In this document: one piece after another, positions 27,263 to 40,779 of the stretch
Layout of the letters: each line of letters begins with the position of its first letter
Position numbering within the stretch: the stretch's first letter is position 1
Assembly: GCA_034008185.1 (NCBI GenBank)
Contig: CM067082.1
Location: 56,751,586 to 56,815,585, forward strand
Reading direction: 5' to 3'
Length of the DNA stretch: 64,000 nt
Origin: Gorsachius magnificus
Lineage: Eukaryota > Chordata > Aves > Pelecaniformes > Ardeidae
Notes under the pieces: model-generated
The model's database searches: none
The model's input: the letters and a program-made list of their open reading frames with translations, nothing else
Told to the model about the DNA's origin: nothing
Program-made: the position numbers and the translations under genes

Positions 27263-29209
27263 CCTCTAGCAGCAGGCAGGCTGCCCCATCAAAATATCTT
27301 GGGGTTGTTTTTTTTTTTTGGCTACTCACAGATGACACACTTTTCCCATTTCCCAAAGACCAGGCCAAAGAAAGGAGCGTGACTAAAGCGCTTGACTGAA
27401 GGCGCAGCTGGGGGAAGTGGTGGGGATGGGGACAGAGCCTTTGCTCTGAGAAAGGATTAATTTTGTGGGAATTCTTCCAGTCTTTCATCACTCAGCCCCA
27501 AATCATCCAGGCCTCCTGAGCCCTGGCAGCCCAAGAGATGGGCAGGTGTGCAGGCACCCCATGGAAGTCACAGGCTACTGTACACCGTATCCCCAGGGAT
27601 CTCTGGCAAGCATATGGATGCTCCTTCAGGAGGGCTCTGTGGCACTTCTGCAGTGTCCAGTATCATCTGCAGTATCCAGCAAGCTCTGGATATTGCTGCC
27701 GCAATGCCAGAAACCAGGCATAAGGAAAGACATTTTCGCTGGAGGGCATTTCTTTCCACTGCTTGCACCTAACATAGCAGTTTTCATTCGTTGTGAGAGA
27801 AACAGTTTTTGCCAGAGCGTAAGCATCTGCACAAGATTCAAGGTAGCCATGAACTGAGCTCCTTAGCACCAGTTACAATGAAGACAGCAAGAATTGAAGA
27901 AGTGGCATAGCAGAGGCAAAAGCTATGCAGGAAACTAATTGTCCTCCAATCTACACATCTTAGTATTTCTCCACAGTGCTCTGAAAAGTACTTGGGGAAA
28001 AAAAAAGCAGCACAGAGAAGTGACAGGTAACTTGTTAATCCATCCATGTAGACTTCTGGTCCTAAAAAGCCCTCAGAGACAAGTGAAATGAAAATCTTAA
28101 TAAGTCCAGTAAAGTGGAGAAACATTGTAGGGAGAAAAATGAACTGAACAAAATAAGAAACTAAAGAGCTCAGAAATATCTATAAAAGGGAAGCGTTAAA
28201 AAGGGTGGGGTAAATGGATACCCTACAGAGAAGGTGAAAGATTATTCTAATATCTGGAGTATTTTTATTTAGTTTCTTCCCTCCCTGATCAAAAGCCATG
28301 TGGCTGACAAGCGGCAATGAAGTGTAGTTGTGATATCATTCTATTTTACAGGTTATTTCAAAAACCACTTCTCTACTGCCACTAACCCTTGGATATGTTT
28401 CTCCTACGTTCCTCCAAGGGAGAGCCAAAGGCAGCTTGGGAAAGGATAAACAAAAATATACAGAAGGTAAAAAAGCATAAATAAACTGGTTCTGAGCTTC
28501 TAATTCCCATGCTTTTCAGGAGGATTCATTATATACAGCGTTCTTTCTCTGTTATTTTTAAGCATCTGTAACACAAAATATTTTGTCAAACACAATTAAA
28601 GAACTCTGTGAGAGAATTTGGGGAATTTATTACTTTAATAAATAATATCCTATACTCATTTATACAAAGTATATAACAAAAATGTAAGCCTTTTAATAAT
28701 GTCTCAAAATTCTTTTTTGCAATCTAGAAAGTCAAAGCCTGCTTACCTCCAGCTGAACTAATGCCTATTAAATATAAAGGTCACTTGAATAGCTGTACGT
28801 TTTTGACTGTAGGTGAGGGTTTCTCCTTTCATGGTGTTAATGGCTGAGAATATGGAACAATAAATCCACCTTCCTCAATAAGTGAATGTGCATTTAGCCT
28901 TGTTCCAGTTTGAAACGACCATACAGAATTCCCATTATTATGTGATACCCTGGTTATGATCATCGTGAGTTTCTACTTAAAAAGGTACCAAATGGATGTT
29001 ATCGATTCTGTGTTTGGGAAAGAAGGAAAAAAGGCCTCTGGAACAAGTTGAGAAGCCCAGCTGGGTCTTTTGCCCTCTACCCTTACCTTTTACCCTCACC
29101 AGCCAGCATCCCTACCCTATCCCAGAATGGCACCAGCCAGACAAATCCCTAAAGCCTCAGTCATGCACCCAGGCATGCTGACCATATACATGAACAAATG
29201 TGGGTCACA
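27263..29209. other. no gene recognised
   Basis: Edge of the CpG island, then ordinary AT-rich sequence. Overlapping short frames at 27465-27870 on both strands have no recognised motif. Confidence 0.5.
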
Positions 29210-30186
29210 AGCGTATCCCCCAGGGCTCAGTTCTAGGGCCAGTCTTCTTTAATGTCTTTTATCAATGACCTGGATGAGGGGATTGAGTGTGCCCTCAGTA
29301 AATTTGCAGACGACACCAAACTGGGTGGGTGTGTTGATCTGCTTGAGGGGAGGAGGGCTCTCCAGAGAGACCTGGACAGGCTGGATCGATGGGCCGAGGC
29401 CAACTGTATGAGGTTCAACAAGGCCAAGTGCCGGGTCCTGCACTTTGGTCACAACAACCCCATGCAATGCTACAGGCTTGAGGAAGAGTGGCTGGAAAGC
29501 TGCCTGGTGGAAAAAGACCTGGGGGTACTGGTTGACAGCCGGCTGAATATGAGCCAGCAGTGTGCCCAGGTGGCCAAGAAGGCCAATGGCATCCTGGCTT
29601 GTATCAGGACCAGTGTGACCAGTAGGAGCAGGGAAGTGATCGTCCCCCTGTACTCGGTGCTGGTGAGGCCACACCTTGAATACTGTGTTCAGTTTTGGGC
29701 CCCTCACTACAAGAAAGATGTTGCATTGCTGGAACATGTCCAGAGGAGAGCAACAAAGCTGGTGAGGGGTCTGGAACACAAGTCATACGAGGAGCAGCTG
29801 AGGGAACTGGGGTTGTTTAGTCTGGAGAAGAGGAGGCTGAGGGGAGACCTTATCGCCCTCTACAACTACCTGAAAGGAGGCTGTAGAGAGGTGGGGGTCG
29901 GCCTCTTCTCCCTGGTAACAGATGATAGGACGAGGGGGAATGGTTTGAAGCTGCGCCAGGGCAGGTTTAGGCTAGACATTAGGAAAAAATTCTTCACCGA
30001 GAGGGTTGTCAGGCTCTGGAATGGGCTGCCCAGGGGGGGAGTCCTTATCGCTGGAGGTATTTAAAAGAAGGATAGATGAGGTGCTTAGGGACATGATTTA
30101 CTGGTGGGATGGCAGGGTTAGGTTAAAGGTTGGACTCGATGATCTTAAAGGTCTTTTCCAACCAAAGTGATTCTATGATTCTATGA
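29210..30186 (+). mobile_element. CR1 LINE, 5'-truncated, plus strand
   Basis: CR1 is a non-LTR retrotransposon that moves by target-primed reverse transcription. This copy starts within the reverse-transcriptase domain (a CCCCCAGGGCTCAG block) and runs through the end of ORF2 and the 3' UTR. It ends in two ATTCTATG-type units at about 30170-30186, the diagnostic CR1 tail. The 5' truncation is normal for LINEs. It looks fairly well preserved, although the end of ORF2 is shifted. Confidence 0.95.
29252..30064 (+). pseudogene. CR1 ORF2 C-terminal fragment (reverse transcriptase palm to end)
   Basis: 270 open codons matching the C-terminal part of CR1 ORF2. The RT catalytic motif FADD is at residues 18-21, so the fingers and first half of the palm are missing. 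The rest is the thumb and the C-terminal region typical of CR1 ([34 protein letters not shown]). After LWNGLPR the frame runs through a G-run (about 30032-30040) and departs from the usual CR1 ending, stopping early at 30064. The true C-terminus is therefore frameshifted. It cannot encode a working enzyme. The ATG used is internal to the ancestral frame and has no meaning as a start. Confidence 0.9.
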
Positions 30187-33100
30187 AGGCTGTTTCGTTT
30201 CAACAGCGGCAAAAGGACCATAAGGGCCCAGCAGATGTGCGATCAGATTGCTTATATTTAAAGCACATAAACAGGGGTTCAGGTATCGAATCTGAGGGGG
30301 GATGTTTTGGAAATTGTTGCTCTAGACAGTTCCTTGCATGAAGGTGCGTGAAAGGGTTCAGTGCTTTTCCTTCCACCCAGCAGGTGAAGGGATTATGCCT
30401 TGGTACATTGTAGTAGGCGGCAATGGCCCATAGCAACGTTGCATGAAATGGGTGCTGAACCCATCCATTGGTGGAAAAAAATGTATTTGCAGTCATAAAT
30501 CTATAACTACTTACTGGTGCAGTCAGCACAGTCATTGTGAACTCCTTACAACTTTGCATGGTGTGATATATACTTGTATTTTATTACACACTTTCAGGAG
30601 ACTGTATTTTCTCCTCGGGCTCATTGACAATAAAACTCCATGGAGATGAACTGCATTGTGCTGCTAAAATCAGAGAGGGGTAGTAGCTCTGGCTTAGCTC
30701 CACCATCAGCTCTGCATAATTAATTAACATTTTTATTTGCTCTTTTCACTCCATACTGTGGCAATTTTGAGCAAGCAGATCCAAACATGTGCTTTTAATG
30801 CATGCATTAGGGAAAGAGTGAGTAGGCGACTCAGTCATAACTCAAGGGAATGTTTGTCACCTACAAAATCGATGTCAGAAAATAAAAATAGAAAGAGTAA
30901 TAAAATAAATGCAATATATAATAATGCATGTCAGCATTGCAGAGAGAACAATGAAAGCACTGCTTTACCATAAATCTACAGTGCAAAACAAAGACCACGG
31001 AGGCTGGCTGTGGATTTTGAACTAAGAGGCACAGAGCAAGTGACTGAATAGGTTAGCGTTGAAGTCAACAATAATGAGTTATTCTTTGATTTTTGAAGCA
31101 GGTGAAGTGTTAGATGGTCATCTGTGATGTTAGCACATCCCTGAAGCCTTTTATAATGTTGCCCTCAGCTTTTTATTCGGAATCCCATGTTTATGGATGA
31201 TATCACCTTATAAGAGTGTAACAAGTTTACAGTGTCTGGCTTGTCCCCTTGCCACCTTTCCTGCATACCAAATGAAATATTAAACAGAAAGAATCTCCCC
31301 TGTGTGGATTCACTTGTTAACAAAATATGCCATCAGCTATCTGGGGGCTCAGGGAGGTTTTTGCTTTACATCGTAAAGTCTATGGAGTCCGATATGCTAT
31401 CTGATTTTTGAGGGTATTTTAGAGACTTCCAGAGGGGACACTGTCTTTATGAGGGAAATGCTGCAGGAACCAACCTACAACATGCTCAAGAGCGAGCTGG
31501 CTTGCTGAAATCCCCTGCCAGCTCTGCCTGTGACAGCTCAGGTAGACCTCTGTGTGCGCCTTCCTGGGTGTATGTGTGTGCACATGCATACGATGTGCTC
31601 ATAAATACGTTCTAACTGTTAGAGAAAACAAAATAATAGCAGCTGGTAGGGAGATAGCAGTTTTATAACCACTGGCTAATTTTTCCATAGCTCATTACTG
31701 AGCATTTTAGAACAGTAAAGCGCCAGTTCCTTTCGTTCAGTTCAGTTTAATAGCTTAATAATGCATAATTGGAGTTCTTGGGAACTGGTAGTGAAAGGAC
31801 ACTACGCTCCATTAAGTCCAGGATATTTATTTTGAGAAAATGAGCGAGTGCACAATTTTCTGGGAGCACTAATAGATTTAAATGGATTTCAAAAAGCCTT
31901 TTACCGTTAAAGAATAAGACTCAACTATGGGTCACATGCTCTGCTCCGGGGATGAGCAGGGGATGCAGTCTGTCACTCACTCATTCTTCATTAAAGAAAC
32001 TCTGCGGATCTTGCTGGGAGTGTTCTTGATTCATCGAGCTGTGAATGGGATCAGACTCGGGCCTCTGATGTTTAGAACAGGCAGGACTCTTTATATGTAA
32101 GATACGTGGTTTTGAAGCAAGTTAATTCAGCATTATATTGATGATTTGTAAGGCTACTTGCCAGAAGCATCCCCTAGAAATTCTGTTATTGTCCGACTCA
32201 TCGCGCAGAGGGATGTTGGTCTCAGGGTCTTTTTAAAGTTCGTTCATTGACTGGTGGGCTCTGTGTTCAAACTTCCTACACCCTCTCCTCCAGAACTCAC
32301 ATGCAATGGACTGTAATTTAACCTAACACCATCTCTGCTGCTTCCTCTGGACTCAGCACCGTGATTAGGTGGCTACTGGGCTATGGAGGTACTTAGGTGG
32401 AGTGATGGATATGTGGAGCTTCTTCAGCATTTTCCATGTCTGTGGAGCACCACACCCTTCCCACACTTAAGGTGTGTTAGTTCCTGAGTCTTCCACACAA
32501 ATACCTATTCAGCAGCGTACAGTACAGGAGACGTTCTTCCCTAACTTTTGATTTCTGATTAATGTTTAGTTTATGGGTGTAACATCTCAAGCCCCTCAGA
32601 ATAGACTTCAACTTTGGTGTTAGAAAACAAAATTGCTAAGAATAGAAAGAGAAAATCTGGCCAAAGACATCTGAGACACACAATACATCCAGTGTGGTGC
32701 TGCACAAGGCTTGCCTACCTTTGCTTCACGTCACGTGAGGGAAAGGGAAGTTGGGATATTTTCTGCTGCTCAAGCATGGGAACTTTATTGCCTTCTGATC
32801 TGGTTGGCTCATGACTTCTCCCCCAACATCCATAAGTTTGTCTTATAAGATATTTTGATCATCTCTTATTCACCTTCCCACTTGTTAAACATTATGTACA
32901 CACTGTTGAGGAGATGGGATTTTTTTTTTTCCCCAAAATGTCTGGTATAAATGCCAAAATCTATTCCAGACTATGTGTCTCGCTTCAACTTCACAAACTT
33001 CTTTCTCCATTGCTGCTAGAACTAGTAAAAGTTCTTTGGAAAATCTACCCTCTACCCATTTTATACCCATGTCACTCATCTCATGTCTAAATAAGAAACA

Positions 33101-36100
33101 GATAAATTTCATGAGCCAACATGCCGAGCTGATGCTTGGCATATAAACACTAAAACAATAACCCATATAAACAATAGCAGAAAGAACTAAAAGACTTCAC
33201 ATTTCACTTTTTTATCACATCTTATTTTCACTTGTCGCATGCATTTGGAAAACTGTCCTGCAACTATATTTTCAATTTCAATTTTATTGACTGCTTTTCT
33301 TTTTTCAATCCCACTTGTATAAATATGACGATATGAGTTATCTATGGATGATTTGTTTATCTTGCTGACAGCTAGTCTGTCCAATGAATTAGAAACAATC
33401 ACAGCTCCATGAGATCTAATTATACTTTCTTTCTCTTTTTGCTATTTTTTAGAGGAAAACAAGGTCTTCATCAGTATTTAAAAATGTTTTAAATGTATTT
33501 GAGGGCTCTCATTTGAGTTAAAATATTTTTTCTTTTAATTTCCTAACCATGCTGAAGATACATGGTTTTCTGCAAGGAGCTGTAATGTTCTACTGAACAT
33601 CGGAGCTATGACATAGTATAAATATTATTTTTTTTATTTCTGGTTATTTATGTCTCTAGCTGCAGTTTCTCCATCTGTAATGATGCTCATATTTGAGCAC
33701 CACAGATTACCTCACCCAGATAAGGATCCACTCCATGCACCCACTTTCCCCTTCATGGAGCGTGGGTTGCATCATTCTCCGCTCAGGGAGCTTTGAGCCC
33801 CCTCAGCTCTTGGGACTGTTGACCTGGAGTCAACCTCTGTCATACCCATCTCTTCTGATTTTAAAGGTAGTGGTGCTAAAGAGGTTTCCTAAGCGCAGTT
33901 CCTGAGGACAGATGGAAAGCAGAATTTGCATCTCTGTTCCTCAGCACTTCCAACAGCAGGGAAAGTCCTAAATAGCTCCTTTCATCACCAGCCATACTGG
34001 GGACAGGGACATGGCTCCTTGTTCATGAGTATACTTCTGTTGTGAGAACCCTCACATATTCAGGGCTACCTCTGAGAAACAGGATTTACAAGTTTGGATC
34101 TGCAGTTTCTATATGAAGATAATCAGGAGAAACAAGACATGTTGCCGAACTTGAGTGCAAAAGGGAGGATCTGCTCCTCACAAGCTCATACTTCACCAGG
34201 AGGTGACCCACACAGAGCAACACTTCTCTCTAATTTGATGAGTACTTGCTAAAGGAGAGAGTTCAGACATCCCCGTGAACTTTATTGCTTTTACCTCCTA
34301 CTACAACTTTTTGCACTGATGGCACAGATCACATATTGTCCTTCCTTGAGCTGAGGCCTGGGAAGAGTGTCATTTTGCTTTGTTTAGTTCCACATTCATC
34401 CATATGTATTAAGTCCTACAAAAGCTTACATTCGCCAGCTGGCAAAAAGCCATAAAACTTATTGTTTTACCATGCTTCCAGTCTTTGGTGAGCGCTATCG
34501 TTGACACCAAGGTCATTGTGCCCTTGTACATGGCCTTTGTCATTTTTGCCAGCGGGGCTGATGGGCTGCGGGGTGTCTGACAGCCCGGTGTTGCAAAGTG
34601 GTGTGGTAGATCTGACTCAGAATTTTAAAGCGGAGAGAAGCAGTAGGCAGACAATGATGCTGAGTCCTGCTCACTATAAGTAAAGGGTGTTGAGCTTTGG
34701 AAGAGGTGTAAAAATTATTAGTAAGGCACTTACTTAAAAGCTCCTGCTCTTTTTCCTGTGGGCAACTATTTTTCCCAAGGTCAACTTCATACAGAATTCT
34801 CTGCGGCTTGTTTTCATTCAGGTCACCGACACAAAGAATTTCACCCACCATTGGGCAAAGCAACGCAAAGTGTACGATAATCTGATTGAAGGAAATCAGA
34901 AGGAAAATCAGAAGATTGTCTCAAATCTGCATGGGCTTTAAATTTAACAAAACACCAAGTGTCAACTAAATGCCTTGTGGTTACTAACAGCACAGAAATT
35001 GAAGGCTAAGAGCCATGAAATTATCAAGATTCACAGCTATGTTTTACATAGCTGCTAAACCTCAAGATAATTAGTATTGAGTATCTCTGCTAATCAATCT
35101 AAAGCAGATGTTGGAAATTAGAGGCTAAATCGTGTAATCCTGCATGCCAAAGTTTATCCAAAAGTCTATTTATGGCACACCATTGTTTTGTTATGATTTT
35201 TACTTCAGTAATAATTGAAAGATGTGGTTTAGAACCATGACTGACAAAACCGCGTTTTAATAACTAATCTGGGTTTATCTCAATGTACACATGAGCATGC
35301 CTATTTGGAGGATTTCTGGCTCTTATATACGTGTTCCATGGCTGTTGCTGATTTTGGCAAACAGCCACTTAAAGGCAAATAGAAAATTTAACTGCAAGTG
35401 TCTCATAATTAGTCCCGTTATAACTGACATTGTAACACACTCTGAGAGCACGCTTCTTTGCAGGGTTATGGGGTGCCATCACAGAACGAGCCCTAAAAGG
35501 GATTTGATTAGGGGAGGACAGGCCCACCTCTGGGAAAGCATTGGTTCACTTGCTTCAGTCTGGCTCTAGTCACCATTGTCCTTACATAATATTCTTAGAG
35601 GGTTGTTTCCAAAATTTGGGCTGAACAAGTTAAAGAACGGATTTCAGTGGCCTTCAATGGCTTTTGAAACTTAACATGGCTGTTAAAAGCAGCTACAGCC
35701 CAATTAAAAGAATTGTTTCCTCGAGGTCTGAGTACACTGTCATTTATATGGGACTTGTAAATCGTACCCACAAAAACACCATCTGGCAACTCTCACAATA
35801 TTAACGTTGTTAAGCCTTCCTGAAACTTCAAAGAAAAAGATGGAAGCTAATTCCTACCATAAAGTAAAGAGTATAGAACTACATAGAAAATGACATTTCT
35901 TTGCAAAGTTTCATGAAGCAACAAACAGGCTTCATTGTAACAGTAGGGCAAACAAGTTCTATTGACAATAACTTCATAAATATCCTCTTAAAAATAATTC
36001 AAATTTTTAGAGTTTGTTTAGCAATAATAAGTAAATCCCAGTCCCTTCTGTCTGTCTATCTATCTCACAAATCAGGAGGGCATTTGAGAGGGAAAGGCTT

Positions 36101-37984
36101 CAAATATTGACTCAAATAATTTGTGCTGATATTCTTGGAGCCTGAAATACAGGTCCTGAATTGTTGTCAAAGCTGATCTCCCCAATTTGTTCTACTTTGG
36201 CATAAATGAAAACACGCAAAGAGGGAAAACTCCAGTTGCCTCCAGTTTCTTTGCTGCGTGATTCTTTTTAACAGCCCAGTTAAAAACATGTGCTGAGTTT
36301 CTTGAAGTTACGTAGAAAAATGGCACAGAGAAAATGTAACCCTGTCTTCTCACACCTCAGGCTTCCCGATGCCACAAGCTGCACAACAAAACCTTCATGT
36401 AGGCAGGAGTCATGTCCTTCTTTCACCTCACTTTTTCGGTCTCCTCAGCCCAGGAGACCCAGCCTAACCCCTGTGCCTCCCAGGTCTGTGCCATCAGGCA
36501 GAAGTGGCAGTGTTTGTGCAGAGGGAGCCCAAAACTCTTCCCTGGGGAGACAACAGTCCCTGGACCTTGTCACTGCTCTCTTTATTCCTGTCCCCACTGG
36601 TGTCCATGGTGGACTGCTGCCATGCTCCAGCCAGCTGTCCAAAGGCTCTGGGAATTTACTGAGGGCACCCATTTACCGGCAGGTCATGTCAGGAAATGTA
36701 TACGGCTTTCCTCCTCAGCTTGGAATCTCACCCACCATATTAACTTAGGTATTTTTATATTTGCATGACTGTGAGCAGTTCTGCTCAAAAAACCAAGCCA
36801 ACAAAAAATCTGTGTAGAAAGCTGAGGAAGGATGAGAATAACTGTAGGTGTGAAGGCTACGGTGTGAAGAATATGGCTCTTCTTCTGTAAGGGCTGCCTC
36901 ACAGAAACAGCTGAGAAACACAGGAGGTAGGGAGGGGGAAATCAAAAGGATTTTGAAAGTTTTGAGAAATAGTTAAATGATCCCAGCACAGATGCAGCAT
37001 GCTGTGGAATTTACAAGTTTTTGGGGTTTTTTCCTGTGTTCAGAAAGAGGAAACTGCTACATTTGTTCAGCACATTCGCTATTTTTGATACTAAGCTGCA
37101 ATTCCAAACCCTTTCAAGTGCCCTAGATAAGTCAGCTCCCAGATAGTTCTGTTTGCTTAGAAAATATCTTTTACAATGTTAATTATGCCACAAGGGTTTG
37201 GGGTTTTTTTTAAGTTTTGAGAAAATTAATTGAACATGAAACTTTCAGGATTGTACTTTCACATAAATCATTTGACTTTGGGTGCTCAATCAGCGCAGCA
37301 GCCCAACGACCTGTTATGTAAGTATTAACGAGACAGCTGCAGGTTATCATTTCTTCCTACTATGTAAATAAGCTCATTTGTTATTCAGAAATCACTCAGA
37401 GCCCAAGTGCTGATAAAAATCTTCCAAAATCTGTGTTCAAAACAAGTCCAGCAGTATTCTGTAACACAGTCATCTGCACAACACAGCAAGTAGTTCCAAA
37501 TATCTCCTGTGAAATCCTTTTAAAAATAGATTTTCCCACAAACATATTGCTGGCTGAGTATGTGGAGTCTGACTGGGCTTTTAGTTTAACTGGAAATAAT
37601 TCCAGCCCCATCTACTGAGTCATTCTAAATTTGCAACAGATCATCTATTTAGAGAAAATACACAGAAAATGTTCAACGCTTGTCTTCTTCACCTATGCAA
37701 AATGTAAATTGTTCAGAGAAGAGTTTTCTTTCTATGTGCTTTTATAATAAAAAGGGGGCCAGTAGCAGTTAGTGTCCTATAGCAATATAAGGGTTGTAAT
37801 AAGTCATGTGCAAAAATTCTGAGGCTCACTGACAAAAGTCTTCTATGTTTCTCCAAACCTACTGGGATGTCCATAGCAGGGTGACAGAAACTTCATAGAA
37901 CATGTTCTTTTACATCATTTTTTCCTGTCATTTTCTAATCATTTTCAGAACAGAAGTCCAATAAATTTATATTACTTTAAACTG
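30187..37984. other. non-coding DNA, partly regulatory-looking
   Basis: No gene or mobile element recognised. Stretches at about 31690-31930, 34440-34560 and 35120-35280 are AT-rich but complex, with homeodomain-type TAATTA, CATAAT and CCATAAA words and few simple repeats, a texture often seen in conserved enhancers. This is an impression only. Frames at 36290-36768 are not recognised. Confidence 0.4.
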
Positions 37985-38690
37985 TGGTAACAGAGACCTG
38001 CCAGCGTTCAACACTGAACAGCACAGGGACAAAATCAGCCTGCCTTTTCCAGAACTCACTCCAGAAATTTCAGCTGGGACAAATTCTGGCCTCCAACCAC
38101 CACCTCTCCCACCAGTCCTTCTCTGTTTGTAAACAGCAGGTCAAGCGAGGCACCTCCCCTGGTAGGCTCACTTACCAGCTGTCTGAGGAAGTTATTCTCC
38201 ACACACTCCAGGAGCCTTCTAGATGTTTATTCTCTGCTGTGTTGTATTTCCAGCAGACATCTGTTAAGTTGAAGTCCCCCACGAGAACAAGGGGTAGCAA
38301 TCGTGAGACTTCTCCCAGACAGTTGTAGAATGCTTCATCTACCTCTTCATCCTGGCTAGGTGGTGTATAACAGACTCCCAGCAGGGTATCTGCCTCGTTG
38401 GCCTTCCCCCTCATCCTTACCCATAAACACTAGACCTTATGATCACAATCATTGAGCTCTATACAATCAAAACACTCCCTAACATGCAGAGCCACCCCGC
38501 TGCCTCTCCTTCCTTGCCTATCCCTTCTGAAGAGCTTATAGCCATCCATTGCAGCACTCCAGTCATAGGAGTCATCCCACCATGTTTCTGTGATGGTGAC
38601 TATCCTGCTGCACAATGGCTTCCAGCTCCTCCTGTTTGTTGCCCATGCTGCATGCATCGGTGCAGATGCACTTGAGCTGGGCTGTCAATT
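37985..38690 (-). pseudogene. CR1 ORF2 endonuclease-domain remnant
   Basis: This matches the apurinic-like endonuclease at the N-terminus of CR1 ORF2, which nicks target DNA for priming. One frame (38657-38430) holds the ITETWW segment, with the catalytic Glu, and RRDRQGRRGSGVAL. A second frame (38414-38172) holds YTPPSQDEE and VLVGDFN, the latter with a conserved catalytic-type Asp. In yet another frame the matching signal continues from about 38220 to about 38050 (EPTRGGASLDL, REGLVGE) before fading. The final Ser-Asp-His block is not seen. At least two frame changes make it non-functional. Confidence 0.85.
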
Positions 38691-38766
38691 TCATCCCCAA
38701 CATCGGCATGCCCACCCCTAGGCTCCTCTCTTGTGAGCCTGGTTATAGCCCCTTCCTTCTTTGAAC

Positions 38767-39908
38767 CTAGTTTAAAGCCCCCTCAACGAGCTCCGCCAAC
38801 TCATGAGCGAGGATCCTCTTCCCCCTTTGAGATAGCTGAACTCCATCTGTCGCTAGCAGGCCCGGTGCTGTGTAAACTTCCCCATGATCAAAAAAACCAA
38901 AATTCCACCGATGGCACCAGCCTCTGAGCCATGTGTTAATCAGGTGAGGTTTCCTGGTCCTTTCAGTATTCTTCCCCGCCACTGATGGGATTGAGGAAAA
39001 CACTGCCTGTGCTCCTTATCCTCCAACCAATCGCCCCAGTGCCCTGGAGTCCCTTTTGATCGCTTTTGGACTTCTCTCCGCAACCTCATCACTGCCAACC
39101 TGCGTAACCAACAGTGGGTGATAATCAGAGGGCTATACCAGACCAGGGAGTTTGCTAGTAACTTCCCTAACCCAGGCCCCAGGGAGGCAGCAGACTTCCC
39201 TGTGGTCTGGGTCTGGTCGGCATATTGGGCCCCCTGTTCCCCTCCAAAGAGAATTGCCTACAACAATTACCCTCCTTTTTTTCTTAACAGAAGCAGTCCT
39301 AATGCGAGGGGGTGACCAACTCACTTACCCTGGGCAACCCCCTGGGTGGACCTTCACCTACATCCACATTTGCCTGGCTCTCAAGTTCCAGAGCCCCATA
39401 TCTGGTGTGTAAGGGCAACTGCGAAGGTGAGGGAGGTTGGGAGGGGATTCACCTGCTGCCCTGAGCAAGGACCTGTTTCCATTCCCTCCCTGTCTCTTGG
39501 GTCCCCTCCTTCTGCTTGGTCACAAGAGGGTAGGAGATCCTCTGCTTCTTGTGGAGCCTCCATCTGCTGCCTTGGGCTCAGGGATGGTAGGGTATGCCTC
39601 CACCAATCTGTCTCCCTCTCACACTCCCTGATCCTCCTTAACCTTTCCACTGCCTCTTTCAGCTCTGCCATCAGGCTGAGCAGATCATTCACCTGGTCAC
39701 ACCAAAAATGCTGTTGTCCTTACCACCCTCTGGTACGAGTGACAGACTCTGGCACTCCCTGCAGCCGAAGACCTGGACAGTTGCATGTTTGTGTGGGAGC
39801 TCCATCTGGGTCACCACATTCCTTCTGGCGATAGCTTTCAGGTGAGTGAAAACCATGGCTGGGTCCTCTCCTGGGAGGGTGATGACCACTAGTGGAGTTA
39901 CCCTTCAA
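38767..39908 (-). pseudogene. CR1 ORF1 (coiled region plus SGNH/GDSL esterase) remnant
   Basis: CR1 ORF1 encodes a protein with an esterase-like domain that is thought to act in the retrotransposon ribonucleoprotein. In order on the minus strand: an N-terminal part with a CREC cysteine pair (39889-39689), a helical charged segment LLSLMAELKEAVERLRRIRE (39692-39381), esterase block I reading VVGNSLWRGTGG (39324-39133), and the C-terminal esterase block LLATDGVQLSQRGKRIL (39003-38767). The nucleophile Ser is kept, but the block I Asp is Asn, and the usual His of the DGVHLS block is Gln. The pieces lie in different frames. Broken and catalytically impaired. Confidence 0.8.
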
Positions 39909-39955
39909 AGCCAGAAGGGGGACTGTATGTTTGGGCGGTCCTACGTGCAGCTACA

Positions 39956-40779
39956 CCTGATCATGTGGTATGGAAGTTATGGCAGTATTTAATCATTCCT
40001 TTCCCTACCAGGTTGTGTTTCTGCTAGTTGGAGTCTCTATGAAAGCCAAAGCTCCCTATAATCCAGAGAGTGTTTATGGGACTTTCTCCTCAAGCTGTGG
40101 CAGGTAAATTCTTGGTGCCTCAACAAGTGCCCTTACCATCCACAAGAGAGATGAGTCCCTCCAGTAGCAGAAATAAGAGTTCCAGGAAGCACCACCTACA
40201 GCTTTAAACTGAAATATGGCATCACAGCTACATTAATGCGAGCAGCTGGAAGATTCAATATGTCACTGTCCAACAGATCTCTAGGGAAGGAATCACAGCA
40301 TGCCAGGTTTGGGTAAATCCTTCTGTCACAGCTGAAGAATAACAAGCACCTTCAAAATGCTTTCTAAAGTTAGAAGAAATGTATGCAACAGCTCATATCT
40401 CAACACATTATTGCACTGTGAGTTAGTTATGTACAGCTCTTCCTATTCATTTGTTTAATGAACTGTGTGGGACAATACCAGGAAAAGCCTCCTTTTTTAA
40501 CCTACATAAATATTTCCTGAATTTCTTTGATTGCAGATGGCTTTCCAGTCCTGCGCTGACAGACTGGCTCTTGTACTCTTTTCCAAACTCTCTCTTTTAC
40601 TCCCTGTGCGCCTTCATACAGATCCCATGCAGACTGTTGGACTAACGAGAGAAACTGGAGCTCTGCATGGTTTCTGTAACATTGGTGCTGTACAGATACC
40701 AAAACTGAGGTGGAGCAGTGAAATGCTTTAACTAAAGAAGGCAGCATTAGTGCTGGGATTAGGATCCATTTATAAGACG
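39956..40779. other. no gene recognised
   Basis: Mixed-composition DNA to the right of the CR1 5' half. Short frames around 40451-40750 on both strands are not recognised. Confidence 0.5.

Larger units (their letters stand above)
37985..39955 (-). mobile_element. CR1 LINE 5' half, minus strand, lacking the RT and 3' end
   Basis: Read right to left, this is the CR1 5' portion: ORF1 (about 39908-38767), a short spacer, then the ORF2 endonuclease domain (about 38690-37985). The RT domain and the 3' tail are absent. LINE copies normally lose the 5' end, so keeping the 5' half and losing the 3' half points to a later deletion or rearrangement. The right edge near 39955 is approximate because I cannot place the 5' UTR boundary. 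Many frame changes show it is old and dead. Confidence 0.85.

Noticed and set aside
26862..27491. 209-codon minus-strand frame over the CpG island
   Set aside because: Its openness is explained by high GC (few stop codons). Low-complexity Pro/Arg/Ser text and no domain. Kept only as a possible start site at 27041.
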